From assembly GCA_007695285.1 (NCBI GenBank), contig REEC01000107.1:1-63391 (forward strand): a stretch of DNA of 63,391 nt, read 5' to 3'. This stretch comes from Spirochaetaceae bacterium. GTDB taxonomy: Bacteria; Spirochaetota; Spirochaetia; DSM-27196; PXBQ01. Made by a program: the position numbers and the translations under genes. Under the pieces are notes generated by a model, which made no database searches, was not told where the DNA came from, and saw only the letters and a list, made by a program, of their open reading frames with translations. Positions 1 through 7,513 of the stretch are shown one piece after another. Position 1 is the stretch's first letter; each line of letters opens with the position of its first letter.

Positions 1-2
1 AA

Positions 3-110
3 GACTCCGCACTGGTCGAAGACTCCGCACTGGTCGAGGACTCCGCACTGGTCGAAGACTCCGCACTGGTCGAAGACTCCGCACTGGTCGAGGACTCCGC
101 ACTGGTCGAG
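3..110 (+). repeat. 18-bp in-frame tandem repeat (6 copies)
   Basis: Six perfect head-to-tail 18-bp units fill the start of the window. They differ only at the third base of the last codon (GAA or GAG, in the order A,G,A,A,G,G). Each unit encodes Asp-Ser-Ala-Leu-Val-Glu, and the frame continues straight into the acidic protein that follows. The array runs off the left edge, so the true copy number is unknown. The synonymous-only variation points to recent expansion inside a coding sequence. Confidence 0.95.
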
Positions 111-875
111 GACGCGGTGTCCGGCAGTGAGGGCTCGATCAATATCGAAGAGGAGCTCGATGAAGACGAGCTCGATATCGAAGCACTCGACTTCGATGAG
201 TCACTGGACAGCTTCGACGACGAGCTCGATATCACATCGCTCGATGCGATCCCCGACACGCCGACCGAGGAACCCACGGCTCCGCTTGACGCAGCGTCGC
301 CTTCGCCGGTATACGAAGAGGCGGCCGACAACGAAGATGAAGAGCCGATCGAGGAGATCGTGCTCGAGGACCTCGACGACGAAACCGAGTCGGAGACCGG
401 AGACCTGATCGAAGAGTGGGAAATCGGAGACGAGGACGAGACGCCGCCGGCGGTAGAAGCCTCGCCCGCGGAGGACCCGCCCCTCGGACCGTCGGACGAC
501 GAAGTCACCGCGCTGGCGGAGATGGACATCGACTCCGAGCTCGCCGGAATCGACGAGCTCACCGATGAAACGGACACCGACGACATTCAGCCCGACATAA
601 GCGATATCGGAGACATCGAACTCGACGTCGAGTCGACGGTCGGAGACGAACCCGAACGCGCGGTCGACGCGGAGCCGACGACCGAACGCCGTCACTCGGT
701 CGAGTCGCAGCTCTCGAGTCTTCCTGAAGACCTCAAGAACGAGATCAGGGCGGTCCTGACGTACATGGATCAGCTTCTCGAAGCGCTGCCCGAGGAGAAG
801 ATCGAAGAGTTCGCGCGATCGGAGCACTTCGAAGTCTATAAACGCCTTTTTGAAGAGCTCGGGCTGGAAGGATAA
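3..875 (+). CDS. Acidic repeat protein, 5'-truncated (conserved C-terminal domain)
   Basis: The reading frame is open from the left edge to TAA at 873-875, giving 290 residues of a protein whose start lies outside the window. The GTG at 117 is only an internal codon. It begins with six DSALVE hexapeptides, continues with about 180 residues very rich in Asp and Glu and probably disordered, and ends in a compact helical segment of about 60 residues (from SVESQLSSLPEDLK to the C-terminus). That tail resembles C-termini of uncharacterised spirochaete proteins, a family impression from memory. No signal peptide or catalytic motif is visible. The next gene starts one base after the stop, so it probably shares an operon with the split GAF-like gene and the glycosyltransferases. 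Function unknown. Confidence 0.8.
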   Translation, partial: DSALVEDSALVEDSALVEDSALVEDSALVEDSALVEDAVSGSEGSINIEEELDEDELDIEALDFDESLDSFDDELDITSLDAIPDTPTEEPTAPLDAASPSPVYEEAADNEDEEPIEEIVLEDLDDETESETGDLIEEWEIGDEDETPPAVEASPAEDPPLGPSDDEVTALAEMDIDSELAGIDELTDETDTDDIQPDISDIGDIELDVESTVGDEPERAVDAEPTTERRHSVESQLSSLPEDLKNEIRAVLTYMDQLLEALPEEKIEEFARSEHFEVYKRLFEELGLEG

Positions 876-876
876 G

Positions 877-1089
877 ATGGGACTGTACAATCGCGCGATC
901 GAAACGCAACGCACACCGAGCCGACCCGAAACACACGAGGGTGTCCTGAAGAAGCTTCTCCGAGCCAATCCGGACACGCGCCGCTATGCGCCGACCGACA
1001 ACGGTCGCTACGCAGCCGCGGCGGAAAAGCGCACGAGCGAGCCGATTATGAGTCTCACGGCGCGTGACATCGAAAAAAAAAAGAACTAG
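877..1089 (+). CDS. 5' part of a split GAF-like protein (ends just after a ten-A tract)
   Basis: This 70-residue frame starts at ATG 877, one base after the upstream stop. It is basic and unstructured (MGLYNRAIETQRTPS...) and stops at TAG 1087-1089, two codons after a run of ten A residues. The -1 frame opens exactly at this run and continues without a stop for 318 codons to 2039. The simplest reading is that this is the N-terminal piece of one 387-residue protein. It would be joined by slippage at the A tract, or has been split by a one-base indel (11 or 8 A residues would fuse the frames). A free-standing 70-residue product is also possible. An N-terminal linker of this kind has no recognisable domain. 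Confidence 0.55.
   Translation: MGLYNRAIETQRTPSRPETHEGVLKKLLRANPDTRRYAPTDNGRYAAAAEKRTSEPIMSLTARDIEKKKN
1073..1083 (+). other. A10-G slippery sequence (A AAA AAG)
   Basis: Ten consecutive A residues (1073-1082) are followed by G. In the upstream frame the codons are GAA AAA AAA AAG AAC TAG, so 1077-1083 reads A AAA AAG, the heptamer known from bacterial dnaX -1 frameshifting. A tract of nine or more A can also cause RNA polymerase slippage. The -1 frame continues as GAA CTA GAA and stays open to 2039. A GC-rich 6-bp hairpin (1106-1111 with 1117-1122) lies 22 nt downstream, farther than usual for a stimulatory structure. No clear upstream Shine-Dalgarno stimulator is seen. Confidence 0.6.
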
Positions 1090-2039
1090 AATCGGTCCTT
1101 GCGACGCGTGAACGGATCACGCTCGATCCCGAACGCGCGGTCGCGACGATAATATCGGATCTCGATTCACAGGGGCACGGGCTCGACATCCCGATCGGTG
1201 TTTTTCGTGTGTTCAAATCGCGGTTACGCCTCGACAAAGCCGCGATACTTCTTCCAAACCACTCGGGCTCCGACCTCGCGCCGTGGGCCGCAGACGGATT
1301 CGACACGACAACGCGATACCGCATGAGACTTCCGCACGAAGTCGTCGCCGAGTTTCTTCCGATAGATGCCACGAGCACCGCCGTCACGATCCGCACGTCC
1401 GACACCGACATCTTCAAACCGTACTTCTCGCTCCGTGACTGGAGCCTGTGTGATTCGGTGCTGTTTTTCCCGTACCGTCAAGCAGGCGAGTTAGTCGCGG
1501 TGCTCGTAGTCGGAGCGACACCGTACTTCGACGGACACGAAGACGTGCTTCGGGTCATCCTCGCCTCTACCGAACGCGCGGTCACGAAACTGCTCTTTGA
1601 TAACCGGACACGCCGTTTGAACGGTGTCTCGCCGCCGATCGTGTTCTTCGGTAAGGACGCCGGTCCGGCGCTCGAGCGCGAGGCGGAGCGACACGGCGAG
1701 ACCGGGATAGTTTGCATCGAGTTTGAGTTCTCGCGAATCGTCGACCGGATCCGCGGCGAACACAACGATCTGGTTGAGCACCGAGTCATCCAGGATATCG
1801 TGCGAGTTATCGCGACCATGCTCGGCGACAACGGCGTCGTGACGGTACCCGCGCACAGCCGCGTCGTCGTCGCTTTTCGCGAGGCGTCGCTCGACGCCGA
1901 GCTCTTTGCGCATCACGTCCGCCACACGGTGCCGGATCTCTTCGCGACGGTTCTTCCGAATACCGAACTACCGTTTGTAATCCACACGTTTGAGCCGGGC
2001 TCGGATGAATTTCGTCTTTTTGTTTCACAACCAACATGA
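1083..2039 (+). CDS. 3' part of a split protein: GAF-like plus degenerate GGDEF-like domains
   Basis: The frame is open from the A tract to TGA 2037-2039. Its protein-like sequence begins before any usable start (ELESVLATRERITLDPER); the first canonical start, GTG, is at 1209. Residues about 30-170 look like a GAF-type sensory fold (DKAAILLPN, a hydrophobic strand VLFFPYR, then GELVAVLVVG). The rest resembles a GGDEF-type alpha/beta fold without the GGDEF signature, so it probably has no cyclase activity. The stop overlaps the start of the first DUF115 glycosyltransferase (ATGA), implying translational coupling. It may be a cytoplasmic sensory or regulatory partner of the glycosylation genes, by context only. 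If read separately it would start at 1209 (276 residues). Confidence 0.65.
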   Translation, partial: ELESVLATRERITLDPERAVATIISDLDSQGHGLDIPIGVFRVFKSRLRLDKAAILLPNHSGSDLAPWAADGFDTTTRYRMRLPHEVVAEFLPIDATSTAVTIRTSDTDIFKPYFSLRDWSLCDSVLFFPYRQAGELVAVLVVGATPYFDGHEDVLRVILASTERAVTKLLFDNRTRRLNGVSPPIVFFGKDAGPALEREAERHGETGIVCIEFEFSRIVDRIRGEHNDLVEHRVIQDIVRVIATMLGDNGVVTVPAHSRVVVAFREASLDAELFAHHVRHTVPDLFATVLPNTELPFVIHTFEPGSDEFRLFVSQPT

Positions 2040-3562
2040 CTCCCACGGCCGAGTTCTTCGCCGCGCGCACGGGTGAGCCAAGCGCCCGAATCGGCGATTC
2101 GCACATTCACTCCCGGTTCGATCCGAGCCGGGAGGCGGACCGTTTTCTCAAATCTCAGATCACTACGACTCCGGGCACGCTTCTGGTTCTCGGGCCCGCA
2201 CTCGGATACCTGCTGCGCGCGGCGCGGGCGGCGTACCCCGCGTGCAGACTTGTCGCGATCGCGTACACGAGAGCGTACAGCGGGCGCACCGTCGCGACCG
2301 CGGACGACTCGTGGTACCCCGACGACACAACCTCGCTCCCCGACTTCCTTCGGTCCGTTCTCTCGGAAGACCAGATCGATGGTCTCGCGATGATCGAGTG
2401 GGGGCCGAGCGCATCGGTGTTCCCTGCCGTCTCGCGTACTGTCAACGATTGCGTAGCCGCGGTCGTCCGGGAGTTGTCGAGCAGTCTCGCGACCACGGGA
2501 TACTTCGGCCGTCGGTGGTTCACGAACGCCGTCGCGAACGCCGTCTCGATTCGTGAAGTTCACGATCGCGTATCGATGACCGGCACGGTCGTAATCGCGG
2601 CGTCGGGGCCGACACTCGAGAGAGCGGCGCCCGTTCTGATCGCCGCGCGCGACTCGATCGGACTGATCGCTCTGCCGTCGGCGGTGCGTCCACTGCTCGA
2701 ACGCGGCATCGTGCCCGACGCCGTCGTAGCCACCGACCCGGGGGTGTACGCGGCGGTTCACCTCGCGCCGCTCCGCCGAACCTCGGGCGTCCCTGTGATC
2801 ATGCCGTTGACGGGCATTCGCGGAGTGTGGCGGACCGGTTCGCCCGCTGTTTTGTTTTCCCAGATGAGTTTTTTGGAGAGTGCTTTGCACGGCGCGATCG
2901 AACCTGCGCTTGTGGTGCCGCCGCACGGAACCGTCGCGGGGTCCGCGTATCACGTCGCCGTCGCGGCGGGAGCCGACCGTATCGTTTTTACGGGACTCGA
3001 CATGGCAGCGCACGATGTGAAGATGCACGCGCGGCCCGAGAGTTTTGAAGGTCTACTGTCGTTGAGTGAGAACCGGCTGCAAACGGCCGAAGGGATCAGG
3101 CTTGAACGCGTACTATCTGCCGTGCGCGGGCCGAGCCGCTCTCGGGTCACGCCGTCGATGGACGTCTATACCGCATGGTTTCGCGAGGCGCGACTGAAAG
3201 CAGCGCGACTGTTTCCCAGCCCAATCGACCTCGGAATTCCCGACTGCACACCGGACGATCTCACCAGCGGACCTCCCGGCAGTATCCAGATCTCATCACG
3301 CCGAAGGCTCGCGCCGACACGCCGGCGCGTAACGGAACTTCTACGCGCGTGGCAAGCCGAACTCATCGAAGCGAGAGATGCAGATCCGCTGCCGCCGGTC
3401 GCGCGCGAACTCGTGCGCATCATCGAAATGCCGCTTTGGCTCACCGCCAGACGATCGTCCCGCGTCGGTGACACCGACGCCGGCCGGGCCGCGGTTACCC
3501 ATGCGTGCGACGCCGCGGCACGATTTGTCTCGGACTGCATCGACCGCTTGGAGTCACGATGA
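2036..3562 (+). CDS. Motility-associated factor glycosyltransferase family protein (DUF115/MptE-like), copy 1
   Basis: A 508-residue protein of the DUF115 (MAF_flag10 / 6-hydroxymethylpterin pyrophosphokinase MptE-like) family. In other bacteria these flagellin-associated proteins transfer nonulosonic acids or related sugars to flagellin. The diagnostic core lies at about residues 180-330: VVIAASGPTLERAAP, a second strand with the PDAVVATDPG segment, then a Gly-rich GTVAGSAYHVAVAAGAD region and VFTGLDMA. There is no signal peptide or membrane segment, so it is cytoplasmic. It begins inside the previous stop (ATGA), and its own stop overlaps the start of a second family member. The pair probably acts on flagellar or surface proteins; the substrate cannot be told from sequence. 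Confidence 0.82.
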   Translation: MTPTAEFFAARTGEPSARIGDSHIHSRFDPSREADRFLKSQITTTPGTLLVLGPALGYLLRAARAAYPACRLVAIAYTRAYSGRTVATADDSWYPDDTTSLPDFLRSVLSEDQIDGLAMIEWGPSASVFPAVSRTVNDCVAAVVRELSSSLATTGYFGRRWFTNAVANAVSIREVHDRVSMTGTVVIAASGPTLERAAPVLIAARDSIGLIALPSAVRPLLERGIVPDAVVATDPGVYAAVHLAPLRRTSGVPVIMPLTGIRGVWRTGSPAVLFSQMSFLESALHGAIEPALVVPPHGTVAGSAYHVAVAAGADRIVFTGLDMAAHDVKMHARPESFEGLLSLSENRLQTAEGIRLERVLSAVRGPSRSRVTPSMDVYTAWFREARLKAARLFPSPIDLGIPDCTPDDLTSGPPGSIQISSRRRLAPTRRRVTELLRAWQAELIEARDADPLPPVARELVRIIEMPLWLTARRSSRVGDTDAGRAAVTHACDAAARFVSDCIDRLESR

Positions 3563-5241
3563 ACGAGGTGTTCGCGGCAAACATCGCCGCTCTCGCTACC
3601 CGATCACACTCGCTCGCCGCGGCCGTGCAAAATACACCGAGCCATCCGGATCTCGCGTTTCTGACGAGCCGGTCGGGCGAATCGGTGCCAATGATCGAGA
3701 GCGACGGACGCAAAGTGACGTTCCACTCACGGTACGCCCCGATCGTCGAGGCACAACGGCGGTTTGAACAGACCGGTCCCACCGGGTTCGTCGTGTTTCT
3801 CGGGCTCGGCGCGGGTTATCACATAAACCCGTTCCTCGAGTCCGCCGAGTTCGAAGCGGGGGTAATCATCGAGTACGATGAACGCGTCGTTCGCGCGTTG
3901 CTCGGGGCGATTCCGCTCGTGCCGATTCTCGCCGATTCGCGACTCGAGCTTCTCGTCGATCCGACTCCGGATGAAGTTAACGGTGCCGTATGTCGAGCGT
4001 TCTTGCCGGTCGTTACCGAACGGTTTTCGGTCGTGCCCCTCGACGGCCGTGTCCGGCTCGCGCGCGAGGCGTTCGCGCGCGCCTCGGCGGCGGCACGGGC
4101 CGCGGCCGAGGCGCAGATCGCCGACTTCACGGTGCAACGCAGACTCGGTCTGCGCTGGACGTCGAACTCGCTCGCGAATATCGCGAACGCGGTTGAGACT
4201 CGCGCATTCTCGGCGTTTTCGGACCACGACCGCTTCCAATCTCATTGGCGTCGTGACTCCGGAACGCGGCTCGGGCGCGTCGCGATCGTCGGTGCGGGCC
4301 CCACACTCGAGGATAGTCTCGCCGAGATCGGGAACGCCGACACCGTTCTGTCGACCGATACCGCGCTGCCCACGCTCGTCGCGTTCGGGCTTAAGCCCGA
4401 CATGGTCGTGTCGGTCGACGCTCAGATCTACTCGTACCATCACCTTTTGTGCTCGCGTATGACCGAGGTTCCGTGGTTTCTCGACCTTGCCGCGTGTCCG
4501 TCGGTCTCGCGCCGGGTCGACCGTGTCTTTTTCGTCGGATCTCATCCCCTCTCGCGTTTGATCGCCGCTTGGTTCTACCCGATGCTCACGCTGCCGCGCC
4601 CGGGTGGGAACGTCACGCAGACCGCACTCTCGCTCGCGTATACCGCGGGGGCCGACGCGGTCGAAATCTACGGTGCCGATTTCTCGTATCCGAACGGCAA
4701 GCCGTACGCTCGCGGAACGTACCTTTACCGGTACTTCGAGTCACGCGCAAACCGGTACGCCCCAACCGAAGGTGTCCTGCTCGGATTTTCGCGCGACGCC
4801 GACTCGGCGTACCGAGTAGCCGATGCAGCGAACTCCGAGTATAGAACCCCGTCGCTCGACGCGTATCGCATCGAGCTCACGGAGTTCGCCGCGACACTCC
4901 CGATTCGGGTCACCCGGCATAAAGAGCGTCGCCCGCCGCACAGCTCGTCGCGCACTACAGCGCGGCGGAGGATACGGCCGCCGCAGGCGCCGGTCCGAGA
5001 ACCGGACGCAGGGTTCACCGAGCTCTGGTTTGCTTTTCTCGAACGGTACCACACCGCGCTACGCTCGCTGCCGCACCCGAGCGCGCCGGTTTCGCGGTGG
5101 TTCAGATCTCTCGAAGGCGACCACGCGGCGGCGGCGGCTACGATTCTTCCGCCGCTCGCGGCGCACGACACCCGCGGTGTCGAAGACGTCTCGACCGCGG
5201 TCTCATGGTGTCTCGATCGCGTCGAGAGGCATCTGCGGTGA
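3559..5241 (+). CDS. Motility-associated factor glycosyltransferase family protein (DUF115/MptE-like), copy 2
   Basis: A 560-residue paralogue of the preceding gene. ATG 3559 is chosen because it overlaps the upstream stop (ATGA); an in-frame ATG farther upstream would lie deep inside copy 1. An N-terminal region (FVVFLGLGAGYHINPF) precedes the DUF115 core at about residues 245-420. The core has VAIVGAGPTLEDSLAEI, TDTALPTLVAFGLKPD, VVSVDAQIYSYHH, PGGNVTQTALSLAY and IYGADFSYPNGKPYARGTY. Copy 2 keeps the family motifs better than copy 1, so the two probably have different acceptors or sugars. Tandem members of this family are common near flagellar or surface glycosylation genes. It is cytoplasmic, with no membrane segment. 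Confidence 0.85.
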   Translation: MNEVFAANIAALATRSHSLAAAVQNTPSHPDLAFLTSRSGESVPMIESDGRKVTFHSRYAPIVEAQRRFEQTGPTGFVVFLGLGAGYHINPFLESAEFEAGVIIEYDERVVRALLGAIPLVPILADSRLELLVDPTPDEVNGAVCRAFLPVVTERFSVVPLDGRVRLAREAFARASAAARAAAEAQIADFTVQRRLGLRWTSNSLANIANAVETRAFSAFSDHDRFQSHWRRDSGTRLGRVAIVGAGPTLEDSLAEIGNADTVLSTDTALPTLVAFGLKPDMVVSVDAQIYSYHHLLCSRMTEVPWFLDLAACPSVSRRVDRVFFVGSHPLSRLIAAWFYPMLTLPRPGGNVTQTALSLAYTAGADAVEIYGADFSYPNGKPYARGTYLYRYFESRANRYAPTEGVLLGFSRDADSAYRVADAANSEYRTPSLDAYRIELTEFAATLPIRVTRHKERRPPHSSSRTTARRRIRPPQAPVREPDAGFTELWFAFLERYHTALRSLPHPSAPVSRWFRSLEGDHAAAAATILPPLAAHDTRGVEDVSTAVSWCLDRVERHLR

Positions 5242-5318
5242 GCAAACTCGCCAAAGAACGGCGCTGGACACCGCAGACAGACACCTCAGAAATGAGTACA
5301 CATTTCGGCAAAATTCCG

Positions 5319-5324
5319 TATAAT
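5319..5324 (+). promoter_or_regulatory. -10 box TATAAT directly before start codon
   Basis: A perfect TATAAT ends 6 nt before ATG 5331, which puts the expected transcription start on the A of the ATG. There is no Shine-Dalgarno between them. The -35 region is poor (AGTACA at 5295-5300, 18-nt spacer). It lies inside a GTG-started extension of the frame, which argues for an internal, probably leaderless transcript. Confidence 0.5.
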
Positions 5325-5330
5325 ACAAGA

Positions 5331-6527
5331 ATGCGCAGGAATCTGGCGACCTTCTACACCGTGATCACTATAATCGTTCTGGTCACCGCAGCCGGCGTTG
5401 CAGTTGTCCGGGTCGCGTCGGCAAGGGACCGAAACATCGCAGAAGCAACGACGGTCTTCGCGTCGCTCGTCGAACACGTCGAGCAGACTCTCGAGCACGA
5501 TCCCCGCGAAGACGCGGTTTTTTCCGACGGCGTTCAGACGATTGTCCGCTCCGAGTCGTCGGTTCTCGTGTTTCTCGTATACGTGCTCGACGTCGGTGTC
5601 GAGTACGTCTGGGCGCGTGACGGAAGTTTTCTTCCCCCGAGCTTCGAAAGAATCGACAGCATTCCGACGATCGCGTACAGCGAGGTCACGCAACTGCGGC
5701 TGACCGAGACAGTTGCGTTTGGCCGAAACGCGCTCGTCGTCGACGGTGTTTTCAAAATCCTGTCCGACGTCGATATTTATCCGATTTTTCGCGACCTGCT
5801 CATCATCCTCGTGGCTTTCGCGCTCGTGACCGTTATCGTCTGGATAGCGACCGCCGCCGGGCGGGCTTCGGGAACGGAACACGACTTTGACATATCGCGT
5901 CGATCCACGCGCGATACCCGGCCGCGACGCGGCGCCCCGGCCGGGACATCGTTTGCCGAACCGGCTGCGCCACCGAGCCCCGCGCCGGAACCTCAAAAAT
6001 TTTCTAAATCTCCGAAAAACTCGCAGGAGCGGGAAGTGCGTCCGTTTGTCTCACCGAACTCCGGCGTCGGGTTCGAGGAACACCTGGTTCGCCGGCTTAC
6101 GCTCGAACTCGAGCGGACCGCGCAGATGGATCAAGACCTGACGCTCGCGCTCGCCCGGTTTCCTGACGCGCACCGGGGGTCTGCGATCCATTCGTCGTGC
6201 GCGAGCACGCTCGTAGAACGTTTCGGTTTTGAGGACATGATCTACGAGTACGGCGACGACGCGTTCGCGGTCATCATTCCGGGCGCGGAACTCGGGCCGA
6301 GCGTGGCGCAGATGGATGAAATGCGGACCGGTATCGTAACGCGCCCACCGGTCGATTCTATGCCGCGCCCGATCATCGGGTTGACGTCTCGAAACGGCCG
6401 ATTGCTCGACGGAGAGCGCATGATCACCGAGGCGCGAAGCGCGTTACGCCGTGCCGCCGCCGAACACGCAGGCGTCGTCGGTTTCAACCCCGACCCGACA
6501 AAGTACAGGAAATTCGTTACGAAGTAA
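5331..6527 (+). CDS. Two-TM membrane protein with degenerate GGDEF domain
   Basis: A 398-residue protein from ATG 5331. The frame can be extended to GTG 5238, which overlaps the upstream stop. ATG is preferred because it leaves a normal signal anchor at the very N-terminus and sits 7 nt after a perfect -10 box. TM1 is at about residues 9-29 and TM2 at about 155-177, with a periplasmic loop of about 125 residues between them that could be a small sensor. A Pro/Arg-rich linker follows, then a GGDEF-type fold at about 235-398. The GG[DE]EF signature is replaced by YGDDAF near residue 306, so cyclase activity is unlikely; it may bind nucleotide or act as a scaffold. It follows the glycosyltransferase pair. 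Confidence 0.7.
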   Translation: MRRNLATFYTVITIIVLVTAAGVAVVRVASARDRNIAEATTVFASLVEHVEQTLEHDPREDAVFSDGVQTIVRSESSVLVFLVYVLDVGVEYVWARDGSFLPPSFERIDSIPTIAYSEVTQLRLTETVAFGRNALVVDGVFKILSDVDIYPIFRDLLIILVAFALVTVIVWIATAAGRASGTEHDFDISRRSTRDTRPRRGAPAGTSFAEPAAPPSPAPEPQKFSKSPKNSQEREVRPFVSPNSGVGFEEHLVRRLTLELERTAQMDQDLTLALARFPDAHRGSAIHSSCASTLVERFGFEDMIYEYGDDAFAVIIPGAELGPSVAQMDEMRTGIVTRPPVDSMPRPIIGLTSRNGRLLDGERMITEARSALRRAAAEHAGVVGFNPDPTKYRKFVTK

Positions 6528-6553
6528 GGCTCACGGCCGCGCGATCCTACTGC

Positions 6554-7513
6554 TCATCGAGAGCGCCCCTCGCCCACCGGGATCGCGTCGAGAAAGTTGT
6601 CGCGCGGCACGGTGTACACAAAGGCCTCGGTTGTGCCGGTCTCGTACAGCCTCGGACCGCGAACCATGACCGATACGGCGCTCTCATCGACACCCGAGTA
6701 CGTCACGACGTACTCACGCCGACCGTCGAGCCGCACAACGATCGTCTCACCCACAAATGGACGCGCGCGACGGACCGAGTCGGCCTGAAGCCCGAAGAGC
6801 GCGCGTAGTTTACCGTGTACACGCGACGCATCGACTCTCGCCGCCCCGTCGTTCCACACATCCTGCCCGTCCCGGTACTCGCGCACGAAGACGTGAGTAT
6901 CCCCGTATCGCACGAACTCGACTCGGTCGATATCGATCGGCGCCGGGAATACACGCGTATCGGCCCAGTACTCGCTCTCGCGCGTCAGGAAGAACGACGG
7001 AGCCGGGTCGACGGCAAAAACTGTCGGTTCGCCGCCGAGCCTCATGTATAACGAACCTCGGTCGCGCCCGGGAAGCCCGAACAGAAGGCGCACGAGCGTA
7101 GACTGCTCGGCATCTTCCAACGAAACCGAGTCACCGGTCGCGCCCGAGACGTACAACGCCGCGTGGTGCGCGGGCTCGCGCGTCACGATCCGCTGCGGCC
7201 GCGGCGAGAGGATCCTCTCGATGAAGTCTTCGACCCGGCTCGCCCGAGCAGGCACCGTCGCCGCGTCGAGTTGTGCCGCCCATCCGTCCCACTCGGGGAC
7301 GCGAAACAAAACGACCGGCTCGGCATCCGGCCGCGAGAACCTCGCATCGATGCGAATACGCTCGACGTCTGTCGGGCGTATCGCGACAATCGGATCGATG
7401 ATCAAGCCCGCATCGGTCCGTCCCGATCTACGACCAAGCACGAACGTCGCCGCGAGCAGCACGATGAGCAACACCGGTATCGCGGTTCGCACGAAAGCGG
7501 TTTTCGAGATCAC
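6554..7513 (-). CDS. DUF4340 domain protein of a Gld-type ABC system
   Basis: A 319-residue protein starting at GTG 7513, whose last bases form the TGA stop of the upstream gene (GTGA). It has one N-terminal membrane anchor (about residues 8-26, VRTAIPVLLIVLLAATFVLG) and a large extracytoplasmic part rich in beta strands. This resembles DUF4340 proteins, which are typically encoded next to GldG-like ABC components. It is the last gene of the run fabV, rnz, ABC ATPase, permease, gldG-like, and it converges on the degenerate GGDEF gene. The role is presumably as an envelope-exposed accessory of the exporter; the substrate is unknown. Family assignment is by context and general sequence character. 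Confidence 0.75.
   Translation of the reverse strand: MISKTAFVRTAIPVLLIVLLAATFVLGRRSGRTDAGLIIDPIVAIRPTDVERIRIDARFSRPDAEPVVLFRVPEWDGWAAQLDAATVPARASRVEDFIERILSPRPQRIVTREPAHHAALYVSGATGDSVSLEDAEQSTLVRLLFGLPGRDRGSLYMRLGGEPTVFAVDPAPSFFLTRESEYWADTRVFPAPIDIDRVEFVRYGDTHVFVREYRDGQDVWNDGAARVDASRVHGKLRALFGLQADSVRRARPFVGETIVVRLDGRREYVVTYSGVDESAVSVMVRGPRLYETGTTEAFVYTVPRDNFLDAIPVGEGRSR

Noticed and set aside
3-110. CRISPR array
   Set aside because: The repeats are contiguous 18-bp units without spacers and are translated in frame.
201-977. Long minus-strand open frame (258 codons) opposite the acidic repeat protein
   Set aside because: It is the mirror of a GA-rich, Asp/Glu-coding sequence and is full of Arg, Val and Phe without any fold-like pattern. 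The plus-strand frame fits codon use and the repeat unit.
1106-1122. GCGTGA/TCACGC hairpin as a frameshift stimulator
   Set aside because: It starts 22 nt after the slippery site, whereas stimulatory structures usually begin 5-9 nt downstream. Kept only as a note.
1913-3028. 371-codon minus-strand open frame opposite the first DUF115 gene
   Set aside because: Its composition is dominated by Arg, Asp and His, typical of antisense reading of GC-rich coding DNA. The plus strand encodes a recognisable family there.
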